Shown here piece by piece: positions 13,952 to 20,630 of a DNA stretch of 20,630 nt. The DNA lies in the NCBI GenBank assembly GCA_017646785.1, contig JAGCLX010000080.1, positions 1 through 20,630 of the forward strand, in the 5' to 3' direction. The notes under the pieces were generated by a model. That model was not told the DNA's origin, did not search any database, and saw only the letters and a list, made by a program, of their open reading frames with translations. This DNA is from Alistipes sp. (GTDB taxonomy: Bacteria; Bacteroidota; Bacteroidia; Bacteroidales; Rikenellaceae). Positions within the stretch are counted from its first letter, which is position 1. Each line of letters opens with the position of its first letter. A program made the translations under genes and the position numbers.

Positions 13952-14446
13952 GTGGATAAGAGATACAACATAGTCGCCTTCACCGGCCACCGCACCTACA
14001 ACGGCTCAGCTAACGAACTACTAAGGGCTACAATATGCGAACTCTACAACGAGGGTGCGCGCCACTTCCGCGTGGGCATGGCCGAGGGCTTCGACCTCGC
14101 AGCGGGAGAGATGGTCGTCGAGCTGATGTACTCAGACAGCAACATCGTACTCGAGGCATGCATCCCGTGGCCCACGTTTGACGCGCACTTCACCCCCGAA
14201 GAGCGCAAGCGATACAACCACATACTCCAGCACGCCACCGTGGTGCGCTACTCCGACAACGCCTATCACCCCGCCATCTTCCGACACCGCAACGACATGC
14301 TCGTCGAGGGTGCCGATACGCTTATCGCATGGTGGAACGGAGGACAAAGCGGCACAGCCTACACAGTAAAAAGAGCAAAGAAACTCGGTATAAACATCAA
14401 AAATATATACCCCAAAAATCAACTATCTATCGAGTTTAATGCCTGA
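13952..14446 (+). CDS. SLOG-family (DUF1273/YpsA-like) nucleotide-binding protein
   Basis: This is a 164-residue cytoplasmic protein. Visible motifs of the DUF1273/YpsA branch of the SLOG superfamily are FTGHR (10-14), GMAEGFDLAAGEM (42-54), LEACIPWP (67-74), RHRNDMLVEGADTLIAWWNG (111-130) and GGQSGTAYTVKRAKKLG (130-146). SLOG proteins bind nucleotides or derivatives, and some act as sensors in conflict systems; the role of this stand-alone form is unknown. The GTG is the only reasonable start: an in-frame TAA lies at 13904 with no ATG after it until residue 43, which would remove the FTGHR motif. It is probably monocistronic, with about 115 bases to the porin. No effector gene sits beside it, so a defence role is unsupported. 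Confidence 0.85.
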   Translation: MDKRYNIVAFTGHRTYNGSANELLRATICELYNEGARHFRVGMAEGFDLAAGEMVVELMYSDSNIVLEACIPWPTFDAHFTPEERKRYNHILQHATVVRYSDNAYHPAIFRHRNDMLVEGADTLIAWWNGGQSGTAYTVKRAKKLGINIKNIYPKNQLSIEFNA

Positions 14447-14530
14447 TAATCAGCGGCATATTCAAAATAGCTCACATGCCTAAACTGTAAATTAGGTATT
14501 TATACTAACATTGCATAATCTAAAAATTAA

Positions 14531-14538
14531 TACTTTTG
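14531..14538 (+). promoter_or_regulatory. -7 box for the porin gene
   Basis: TACTTTTG at 14531-14538 fits TAnnTTTG, with ATG 23 bases later at 14562. A possible -33 TTG at 14511-14513 gives a 17-base spacing, shorter than the usual 19-21. Confidence 0.45.
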
Positions 14539-14561
14539 TCACACTTTTAACAGAAGAAACT

Positions 14562-15650
14562 ATGAAAATCAAACATCTACTACTCGTTTTGGTTGCTGCA
14601 TGCATGACCACAGCAGTTGAGGCACAGACAACAGGTGAGAAGGTCAAGGCATTTGCCGATGAGCACCTTAAGCTCTCGGGCTACCTTCAGGGTGGCTACC
14701 GCTGGGACGAGAACGCAGATCCCTCAAACACATTCTATCTACACCGCGCGCGCGTAAGCCTCACAGGCAACGCCGCAAAGGAGAAGATTGACTATCGCCT
14801 ACAGGTCGACATGGCTAACTCACCAAAGATTTGCGACCTCTACTTCCGTTATAAGCCTTTGAAGGGTCTTAACATCCAGCTCGGACAGTTCAAAATTCCA
14901 TTCTCATACGAGAACGAGAACTGCGGTCCTACAACCGTAGAGTTCATCGAGTACTCATACATCACCACCTACCTCGCACGTAACAACGGTGCATACGATG
15001 GCGTACCCAGTGCGGGTGGTCGCGACATCGGTCTTCAGCTCTATGGTGGCTTCGTCGAGCGCGAGGGCTACAACCTGATTAACTACAACATCGGTGTATT
15101 CAATGGCTCGGGCATCAACGCCAAGGACCACAACTCATCAAAGGATTTTATCGCACGCCTTATCGTTAAGCCTTTCAAGGGCTTTGCAGTAACTGGTTCA
15201 TATATGTACGCCGAGAGCAACTTCAACGGCAACAAGTATATGAAGAGCCCCCGCTGGGCAGTGGGCGCATGGTATGAGAATGGCACGTGGATTGCACGTT
15301 CGGAGTTTGTGCAGGCAAACTTTGGTGGCGACCTCTTGACAAGCTCACTCTACGCATTGGCAGGTTACAACTTCGAGAAACCTTGGAGCGTATATGCGCG
15401 CTATGAGTTTATCCGCGACAACTACGACATTATCGACGAGAATGTAGCGTTGACAAACAACCGCATTCAGCTCGGTACAGCATACAAGCCCTTCAAGTTC
15501 TTGCGACTTCAGGCAAACGTTTCATACATCTTCGTACCCGAGGTTATGGTCGACGAGTTCATGCAGCCCTTTGTGCCACAGCAGATTGCTGGCACACGCG
15601 CTGGCACTCAGTCGTTTGGCTTCAACCTTCTGGTGACGGCGATGTTCTAA
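14562..15650 (+). CDS. Porin, OprO/OprP (phosphate-selective porin) family
   Basis: The product has 363 residues. Residues 1-21 are a classical signal peptide cleaved before Gln22 (TTAVEA-Q). The mature part is rich in alternating beta strands with aromatic girdle residues (KLSGYLQGGYRWDE, FYLHRARVSLTGN, LNIQLGQFKIPFSYEN) and ends in LLVTAMF, with a terminal Phe as in outer-membrane barrels. LGQFKIPFSYE is a strong match to the Porin_O_P family. Substrate specificity, phosphate or otherwise, is not shown. I chose the ATG at 14562 because it starts the signal peptide; the in-frame TTG at 14511 lies upstream of the -7 box. The YeiH gene follows after 28 bases and may share the transcript. Confidence 0.9.
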   Translation: MKIKHLLLVLVAACMTTAVEAQTTGEKVKAFADEHLKLSGYLQGGYRWDENADPSNTFYLHRARVSLTGNAAKEKIDYRLQVDMANSPKICDLYFRYKPLKGLNIQLGQFKIPFSYENENCGPTTVEFIEYSYITTYLARNNGAYDGVPSAGGRDIGLQLYGGFVEREGYNLINYNIGVFNGSGINAKDHNSSKDFIARLIVKPFKGFAVTGSYMYAESNFNGNKYMKSPRWAVGAWYENGTWIARSEFVQANFGGDLLTSSLYALAGYNFEKPWSVYARYEFIRDNYDIIDENVALTNNRIQLGTAYKPFKFLRLQANVSYIFVPEVMVDEFMQPFVPQQIAGTRAGTQSFGFNLLVTAMF

Positions 15651-15678
15651 TCGCTAACAAAAACCGTTTAACGCTATT

Positions 15679-16962
15679 ATGAAAAAATTCCTTACGGAGG
15701 ATTGGGTAACAACATTTCTAAGCATTCCGCTTCTCATCTTAGCACTATGTGCAAGCAGCCTCAACGGAGGCCCAAAGATTCCAGAAACGCTCATCACTCT
15801 CGAGGCGTGGAAGAACATTGGAGAATTTTTCATAATAGCGTTAGCTTTACTATTTGTGGGTAACCGCGTGCTGGGTCGCCCCATGCGAGGACTACTCGTG
15901 TCGTTTATCGTAATCTTCACCATCGCCGTACTCGCACAGTGGGTTGCAAAGCTCGAGTGGGTGAAGTTCTACGGCTTCGAGGCGGTATTCTTCTCTGTGC
16001 TCTTCGGACTCATCATCCGCAACCTATTCCATGTTCCCGAGTGGCTCAAGCCCGCCATACAGGGTGAGTTCTTCATCAAGATAGGCGTCGTGTGCCTTGG
16101 TGCTACGGTGCTCTTCTCCGACGTCATGAAGTCGGGCTTCGCAGGACTCATACAGGCTGTATTGGTCGTAAGCATCGTGTGGTTTTTCGCCTACATGCTC
16201 GCCCGCAAGTTTAAGGTCGAGCGCGCTACGGCAATGACACTAGCGAGTGGTTGCTCCATTTGTGGCGTCTCGGCGTGTATCACCGCGGCGGGTGTAGCAG
16301 GCACAGATAAGAAGCAGCTGTCGTACATCTGCTCCGTGGTGCTCATCATCGTCATCCCGATGATATACCTTATGCCATGGTTAGCCGAGATGGTCATACC
16401 ACTGCTTACCGACAACACCACCATACAACAGGAGATTGCTGGCGCATGGATTGGTGGCACCATAGACACCACATCGGGTGTCGTGGCCTCATCAGAGGCT
16501 GTGGGCGGCATCGCCGAGAGCACTGCCGTGGTGGTTAAGGCTACGCAGAATGTGCTCATAGGTTTCGTGGCATTCTTCATTGCCCTCTACCTCTCTACGC
16601 GCAACGCCAATGGCGGCACTGCACGCCCCTCATTGGGCATCGTATGGGATAAGTTTCCTAAGTTTATCCTCGGCTTTGTGCTTGCCTCGGCGCTGTTTAG
16701 CATACTCCAGAGCAACGACATGCTCACACTGAACTCCAGTGGCAAGATCATGGAGACATCGCTTGCCAAGAGCTTCTCGACCTTCTTCTTCTCACTCTCG
16801 TTTGTCTGTATAGGCATGGACACACGCCTCAAGGATATCGTGTCGCGCGAAAACCGCCGCGTGCTATGGTCATTCGTTGGCGCACAGCTCTTCAACATCA
16901 TGGTCACACTCCTTATCGCATGGCTGATGTTCGGCATCGTCAAGCCCGCAGTGTGGGGATAA
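15679..16962 (+). CDS. YeiH/UPF0324 family putative sulfate exporter
   Basis: The product has 427 residues with about ten hydrophobic helices; it is an inner-membrane protein. The conserved block SGCSICGVSACITAAG (190-205) is the signature of the YeiH/UPF0324 (Cons_hypoth698) family. AGAWIGGTIDTTSGVVASS (254-272) and VVKATQNVLIG (285-295) are further family motifs. Members are annotated as putative sulfate or sulfonate exporters, but experimental substrate evidence is scarce. The gap to the porin is 28 bases without a visible promoter, so the two could form one unit handling an anion at both membranes. The start ATG at 15679 gives MKKFLTEDWV. Confidence 0.9.
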   Translation: MKKFLTEDWVTTFLSIPLLILALCASSLNGGPKIPETLITLEAWKNIGEFFIIALALLFVGNRVLGRPMRGLLVSFIVIFTIAVLAQWVAKLEWVKFYGFEAVFFSVLFGLIIRNLFHVPEWLKPAIQGEFFIKIGVVCLGATVLFSDVMKSGFAGLIQAVLVVSIVWFFAYMLARKFKVERATAMTLASGCSICGVSACITAAGVAGTDKKQLSYICSVVLIIVIPMIYLMPWLAEMVIPLLTDNTTIQQEIAGAWIGGTIDTTSGVVASSEAVGGIAESTAVVVKATQNVLIGFVAFFIALYLSTRNANGGTARPSLGIVWDKFPKFILGFVLASALFSILQSNDMLTLNSSGKIMETSLAKSFSTFFFSLSFVCIGMDTRLKDIVSRENRRVLWSFVGAQLFNIMVTLLIAWLMFGIVKPAVWG

Positions 16963-16996
16963 GCACAATGAGTATTTAGCAATTAGTAGTATTCTC

Positions 16997-17031
16997 AAAA
17001 AAGGCGTTGGCAACACTTGAGCAAACGCCTT
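16997..17031 (-). terminator. Terminator of the PepSY-like gene pair
   Basis: AAGGCGTT (17001-17008) pairs with AACGCCTT (17024-17031) around a 15-base loop. On the minus strand the stem is followed by a run of six T (positions 17002 to 16997). It lies 28 bases past the minus-strand stop at 17059, and can stop the plus-strand exporter gene only weakly. Confidence 0.8.
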
Positions 17032-17058
17032 CTCTATCCAATAACCTCTTGCTATCTC

Positions 17059-17550
17059 CTAAGGTAGATAGTAGTAAATACCATCGTAATCCTCAACATC
17101 TACCGCCGTGCGTAGGAGTGTGCCATCGGGGGCGTAGTCAAGGTAGATATCTGTTAAGAGGCCATTAACAACCACCGTAGCCTCTATGAAGTAGATGGTT
17201 TCGCCGGTATTAAGCTCCAGACGCTCGACATCGTCAACGGGGGTCTGCGCGCCATACTCAGCCTCAAAGGCGGTGCTCACAGCCTGAGGAAGCTCGCTAT
17301 AGCGAATGTCGTACTTAGTCATCACCCACTCGCCACTCTTCTTATACCACGCCTCGCAGTCATCCGACTGACCAGGCAGGCTAAACTCCGCCACGGCATA
17401 GCCATGCTTCTTCTTCCACTCCACATCTACAGCCGTGGGGTAATCCTCATAGAAGGTATTACGCATAGACTGCGGAGCCTTGTATTTGTCGCATGCAACA
17501 AATGTAAGCACTGCTGCAATGGCAACCGATGCAAACAATAACTTTCTCAT
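17059..17550 (-). CDS. PepSY-like lipoprotein
   Basis: The product has 163 residues from the ATG at 17550; an ATG two codons earlier (17556) is also possible. Signal peptide with lipobox FVAC gives lipid-anchored Cys20. The mature part has two similar beta-rich halves: MRNTFYEDYPTAVDVEWKKKHG then a second starting SELPQAVSTAFEAEY. Each half pairs a helix with a strand set in the PepSY-like (BLIP-like) fold of Bacteroidetes secreted proteins. These are small periplasmic or surface proteins of unknown role, sometimes compared with protease inhibitors. It lies 43 bases after a related gene, and the pair is convergent with the YeiH gene, with a terminator between them. Confidence 0.8.
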   Translation of the reverse strand: MRKLLFASVAIAAVLTFVACDKYKAPQSMRNTFYEDYPTAVDVEWKKKHGYAVAEFSLPGQSDDCEAWYKKSGEWVMTKYDIRYSELPQAVSTAFEAEYGAQTPVDDVERLELNTGETIYFIEATVVVNGLLTDIYLDYAPDGTLLRTAVDVEDYDGIYYYLP

Positions 17551-17593
17551 AGACATAATTTTTAATTCATTAACCCAAATATCTCTAATGACC

Positions 17594-18049
17594 TTAGTCA
17601 TCAATCTCTGTTAGGCGATATGAGCTATCAAATGTAAGTTCCAAACCACTATTAAGCTTTACCTCCCACTTGTTTCTCTCTCGCTGGATCTCCACAACCA
17701 TGCCTGCTGGATGATGTCTTTTGATGTACTCATCAATTTTGTCTGGCACCACACCTTTGGGCACAGATCTCTCTCGGCAGTCAACCTCTGTCCACTGACC
17801 ATCGGCATTAAAATCGATCTTCGTACCACTCGCCATAGCAACCATATACTCGGTGTGTGTAAACTCTTTATCCTCCATCACATTTACAGGCTGCTCGTTA
17901 GGGAAGTGCTCCTTAATGAAGTTGCGCGCCTTGAGAGGAAGCTCATCATACTTAATCGCTCGCTCATCATCCATAATGTGTGACGATGCTGCGAATACTC
18001 CCACTGCCGTTAATACTATACCCGCGAGGGTCAAAATACTCTTTCTCAT
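17594..18049 (-). CDS. PepSY-like secreted protein
   Basis: The product has 151 residues. Residues 1-21 are a signal peptide (MRKSILTLAGIVLTAVGVFA then ASSH) without a lipobox Cys, so it is periplasmic and soluble. The mature part shows two PepSY-like repeats. The first is LPLKARNFIKEHFPNEQPVN followed by KIDFNADGQWTEVD. The second is VPDKIDEYIKRHHPAGMVVE followed by LELTFDSSYRLTEID. I chose the ATG at 18049, which starts the signal peptide; an in-frame TTG farther upstream (18115) would put 22 extra residues before it. It is the first gene of the pair. No good -7 box is found; TATCTTTC near 18172 is the closest match. Confidence 0.82.
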   Translation of the reverse strand: MRKSILTLAGIVLTAVGVFAASSHIMDDERAIKYDELPLKARNFIKEHFPNEQPVNVMEDKEFTHTEYMVAMASGTKIDFNADGQWTEVDCRERSVPKGVVPDKIDEYIKRHHPAGMVVEIQRERNKWEVKLNSGLELTFDSSYRLTEIDD

Positions 18050-18416
18050 AATTCGTTCTTTTAATTTTTTACCATTTATTTTATGATACATGTGGATCCA
18101 TGCACAATGTTGCAATGCAAATCTCGTACATATATTAACCCACTACACATCTTTTTGCACTCGAAAGATATAAAATTATTTTTGAAAATAAATTGAAACT
18201 ATAAGAAAAAATTACTTTTATAAATACTCTGTCTTTTTTTGTCAATAAAATGCAGTTTTTAGTCTTACTTCAGATATTGTTTTTAAGGGATAAAGAGAGT
18301 CTTAGAGATACATAGGCGACAATTAAAGTTGCTGATAACAGAGTTCCGTTACTGCTCCGCGTTGGTATTTTAATAGCTCATAGCTCGCTCGCTACCAAAT
18401 ATCAAATATTTTTTTC

Positions 18417-18431
18417 ACTACTAAAAGTAGT
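18417..18431. promoter_or_regulatory. Palindrome in the -33 region of the GNAT-like gene
   Basis: ACTACT (18417-18422) and AGTAGT (18426-18431) are perfect 6-base arms separated by AAA. The element ends 18 bases before the -7 box and thus covers the -33 position, where a repressor or activator would bind. No TTTG element is found there, which fits an activator-dependent promoter. The binding role is inferred only from position. Confidence 0.35.
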
Positions 18432-18449
18432 ATTACAAAAAAAAATGTA

Positions 18450-18457
18450 TATCTTTG
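18450..18457 (+). promoter_or_regulatory. -7 box for the GNAT-like gene
   Basis: TATCTTTG at 18450-18457 is a full match to TAnnTTTG, 19 bases before the ATG at 18477, giving a leader of about 15 bases. Confidence 0.6.
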
Positions 18458-18476
18458 TGTTACTATACTTGTGAAT

Positions 18477-19724
18477 ATGGCAAACAAAAAATACACACTT
18501 TTTGAGGTTACCGCTGGCAATAAGGGGCTGGAACGTGAGTTCTTGGAGCTCCCCAAGATGATATACCGAGGTAACCCAAATTGGGTATGCCCCTTCGACT
18601 CTTCGATAAAGGCTGTGTTCGACCCCACAAAGAACAAGCTCTTCAACGAGGGCGAGGCCATTCGCTGGGTGGCACACAACGCCGAGGGCGAGTGTGTGGG
18701 TCGCATCGCGGCATTCTATGACAAGAGCCACGCCTATGGCTATGAGCAGCCCACGGGTGGCTGTGGCTTCTTTGAGGCTATCGAAGACCAGGAACTTGCC
18801 AACACACTCTTCGATGCAGCACGTGACTGGCTCATGGCGCGAGGCATGGAGGCTATGGATGGCCCCATAAACTTCGGCTCACGTGATGCATGGTGGGGAT
18901 TGCTTGTTGAGGGATACGAGTTTCAACCCCTCTTCGAAAACCCATACCACCTACCCTACTACAAAGAGCTATTCGAAAACTACGGTTTCCAGAACTACTT
19001 TAACCAAAACACCTACGTCTGGAATATTGATGATGACGACGTTAATGAGGTTGTCCACGAGCGCGTAAAGCGTCTTATGTCTACACCTGGCTACCACTTT
19101 GCCCCCATCGGCAATGAGGATCTATACTCAGCAGTGGAGAAGGTTCGCACGATATACAACAAGGCGTGGGCACTCTTTACGGGTGTGCAACCAATGTCCT
19201 CGGAGGAGTGTCGCAAGATGGCAGACACCATGCGCCCCATCATCGACCGCAACCTCATCTGGTTTGCCTACTTCAACGACGAGCCCATTGGCTTCTTCAT
19301 CATGGTGCCCGACCTAAACCGCATTATCGGCAAGTACAACGGTAAGTTTGGCATCGTGAATAAGCTACGCCTGCTGTGGGATTTGAAGGTACGCAAGAGG
19401 AGCGACCGCATCTTCGGCATCGTCTTTGGCATCACACCCGAGTTCCAGGGCAAGGGCGTAGAGTCGGGCATGATGAAGGCAATGCTCGAGGGTTATATCC
19501 GCACTTCGAAGAACAAATACCGTTCGGTGGAGTTTGCATGGATTGGTGACTTCAACCCCGTGATGAACCGCATGGTTGAGCGTTATATTTGCGCTCACAA
19601 GCATAAGATGCACACCACCTACCGCTATCTCTTCGACCGCACTAAGGAGTTTACACGCTGCCCGAAGGTGGGTTTCAAGCCCCGTCCCAAAGTCGAGGAT
19701 GCGGCAAATAGCGAGAAAGCATAG
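18477..19724 (+). CDS. GNAT-like acyltransferase-fold protein
   Basis: The product has 415 residues with no signal peptide. Motifs typical of a conserved Bacteroidetes GNAT-like family are visible: [14 protein letters not shown] near residue 30, VGRIAAFYD near 80, [15 protein letters not shown] and [15 protein letters not shown] in the middle. The C-terminal half has a GNAT-type core ([19 protein letters not shown], then [16 protein letters not shown], with QGKG in the acetyl-CoA pyrophosphate-loop position). The substrate is unknown. I prefer the ATG at 18477; an in-frame GTG two codons earlier is possible. gcvT begins 52 bases later with no promoter seen between, so read-through is possible. 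Confidence 0.75.
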   Translation: MANKKYTLFEVTAGNKGLEREFLELPKMIYRGNPNWVCPFDSSIKAVFDPTKNKLFNEGEAIRWVAHNAEGECVGRIAAFYDKSHAYGYEQPTGGCGFFEAIEDQELANTLFDAARDWLMARGMEAMDGPINFGSRDAWWGLLVEGYEFQPLFENPYHLPYYKELFENYGFQNYFNQNTYVWNIDDDDVNEVVHERVKRLMSTPGYHFAPIGNEDLYSAVEKVRTIYNKAWALFTGVQPMSSEECRKMADTMRPIIDRNLIWFAYFNDEPIGFFIMVPDLNRIIGKYNGKFGIVNKLRLLWDLKVRKRSDRIFGIVFGITPEFQGKGVESGMMKAMLEGYIRTSKNKYRSVEFAWIGDFNPVMNRMVERYICAHKHKMHTTYRYLFDRTKEFTRCPKVGFKPRPKVEDAANSEKA

Positions 19725-19776
19725 CAACCTAAAACACAACGAAAATAAATCTAACAATCTAAAACCTATAAAACCA

Positions 19777-20630
19777 ATGAAAACTACAGCATTTACAAAG
19801 TACCATATTGCTAATGGTGCTAAGATGGCAGAGTTCGCAGGCTACAACATGCCTATCGAGTTCTCAGGTATCAACGACGAGCATATCAACGTGCGCGAGA
19901 AGTGTGGCGTGTTCGACGTTAGCCACATGGGCGAGATATGGGTTAAGGGCCCTCGCGCTACAGAGTTCTTGCAGCGCATCACAACAAACAACGTATGTGA
20001 CCTCTACGACGGCAAGGTGCAGTACACCACAATGCCTAACGGTAAGGGTGGTATCGTTGATGACATCTTGGTATATCGTCTCAACGAGCAGAAGTATATG
20101 CTTTGCGTTAATGCCGCTAACATCGATAAGGACTGGAACCACATCTGTGAGCAGGGCAAGGAGTATGGCATGAAGGCTGGCGAGGAGCTCGAGAACTCAT
20201 CAGACAAGACTGCACAGCTCGCTATCCAGGGTCCTTTGGCTATGAAGCTCGTGCAGAAGATGACCGAGGAGCAGGTAGAGGATATGGAGTACTACACATT
20301 CAAGCTCTGCAAGGTTGCTGGCTGCGACGTTATCCTCTCTACAACCGGTTATACTGGCTCTGGTGGCTGCGAGATCTATATGTACAACGAGGATGCAGAT
20401 ACTATCTGGGAGGCTATGTGGAAGGTAGGCGAGGAGTTCGGCTTGAAGAACATCGGCCTCGGCGCTCGTGACACCTTGCGTCTTGAGAAGGGCTTCTGCC
20501 TCTATGGTAACGATATCGACGACACTACATCTCCTATCGAGGCTGGTCTTAACTGGCTCACTAAGTTCGTTGAGAACAAGCCATTCATCGACCGTGAGCT
20601 CATGGAGCGCCAGAAGAAGGAGGGCGTTAC
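19777..20630 (+). CDS. gcvT: Aminomethyltransferase (glycine cleavage T protein), 3'-truncated by window edge
   Basis: 284 complete codons are visible of a protein usually about 360 residues long; the frame stays open to the last base. GcvT moves the methylene group from aminomethyl-H-protein to tetrahydrofolate and releases ammonia. Motifs seen are MPIEFSGI (25-32), [10 protein letters not shown] (44-53), [10 protein letters not shown] (91-100) with the conserved Asp pair 95-96, [12 protein letters not shown] (190-201), and [20 protein letters not shown] (227-246). The start ATG at 19777 gives [10 protein letters not shown], the normal N-terminus. The 52-base A-rich leader is too short for a glycine riboswitch. 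The rest of the glycine cleavage genes are not in view. Confidence 0.96.
   Translation, partial: MKTTAFTKYHIANGAKMAEFAGYNMPIEFSGINDEHINVREKCGVFDVSHMGEIWVKGPRATEFLQRITTNNVCDLYDGKVQYTTMPNGKGGIVDDILVYRLNEQKYMLCVNAANIDKDWNHICEQGKEYGMKAGEELENSSDKTAQLAIQGPLAMKLVQKMTEEQVEDMEYYTFKLCKVAGCDVILSTTGYTGSGGCEIYMYNEDADTIWEAMWKVGEEFGLKNIGLGARDTLRLEKGFCLYGNDIDDTTSPIEAGLNWLTKFVENKPFIDRELMERQKKEGV

Larger units (their letters stand above)
18050..18476. other. AT-rich divergent intergenic region
   Basis: Some 427 bases between the PepSY-like pair (minus) and the GNAT-like gene (plus), with no credible gene. It contains long A/T runs (18175-18250), a TTGGTA (18362-18367) and TACCAA (18393-18398) inverted repeat enclosing repeated TAGCTC elements, an ACTACT-AAA-AGTAGT palindrome (18417-18431), and the -7 box of the plus-strand gene. 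The leader of the PepSY pair holds a TGGATCCA palindrome near 18093-18100. Confidence 0.6.

Noticed and set aside
13952..14446. SLOG protein as part of a nucleotide-signalling defence system
   Set aside because: No effector (nuclease, TIR, pore-former) or nucleotide synthase gene is adjacent; the neighbours are a YtxH-like unit and a porin.
10776..14503. Shared 15-mer AAATTAGGTATTTAT at 10776-10790 and 14489-14503
   Set aside because: An AT-rich 15-mer match is expected by chance at roughly this frequency in 20 kb; the flanks do not match and the sites differ in position relative to genes.
19725..19776. Glycine riboswitch before gcvT
   Set aside because: The gap is only 52 bases, A-rich and unstructured, too short for the aptamer.

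Overview
The window looks like a Bacteroidales chromosome, and I would not name a genus. The evidence is: Bacteroidetes-type promoter boxes (-7 element TAnnTTTG) ahead of many genes, few Shine-Dalgarno sequences, AT-rich leaders, many lipoproteins with an early lipobox Cys, and families typical of the order (GIN-domain protein, PepSY-like pair, OprO/P-type porin, the three-gene glycogen cluster of debranching enzyme, glycosyltransferase and GH57). The core genes appear to be of moderate GC by eye. The first 1.5 kb is visibly more AT-rich.

Layout. 1-1542 (+): 3' part of a large Ig-like (Big_2) surface protein, then a terminator and a hairpin-rich gap. 1870-2253 (-): unknown small protein, divergent from the yceD(DUF177)-rpmF-plsX housekeeping operon (2347-4305, +). 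That operon runs directly into an Asp-rich tandem-repeat lipoprotein (4309-5091), not fabH. 5228-5992 (+): GIN-domain lipoprotein. A strong bidirectional hairpin separates it from the convergent glycogen/alpha-glucan operon (10655 to 6083, -). 10793-11923 (-): hemW, divergent from sdaA (12020-13219, +). 13292-13802 (-): small membrane protein and YtxH-like protein. 13952-14446 (+): SLOG/DUF1273 protein, apparently leaderless with a GTG start. 14562-16962 (+): porin plus YeiH-family exporter. 17059-18049 (-): two PepSY-like secreted proteins. 18477-19724 (+): GNAT-like protein. 19777 to the window end (+): gcvT, truncated by the window edge.

How the genes work together. The yceD-rpmF-plsX block joins ribosome biogenesis to phospholipid precursor synthesis. 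The three minus-strand glucan genes probably build and remodel intracellular glycogen. sdaA (serine to pyruvate and ammonia) and gcvT (glycine cleavage) are one-carbon/amino-acid catabolic enzymes but are not adjacent. The porin and YeiH pair may handle an anion across the two membranes.

I found no CRISPR array, insertion sequence, prophage, tRNA or rRNA, and no convincing new multi-gene system. The more unusual points are the lipoprotein fused into the plsX operon with in-frame 24-bp repeats, the near-leaderless genes, the exact 20-residue GSGD periodicity of the GIN protein, the Lys/Ala tail and altered motif of the debranching enzyme, and overlapping mutually exclusive hairpins after sdaA.
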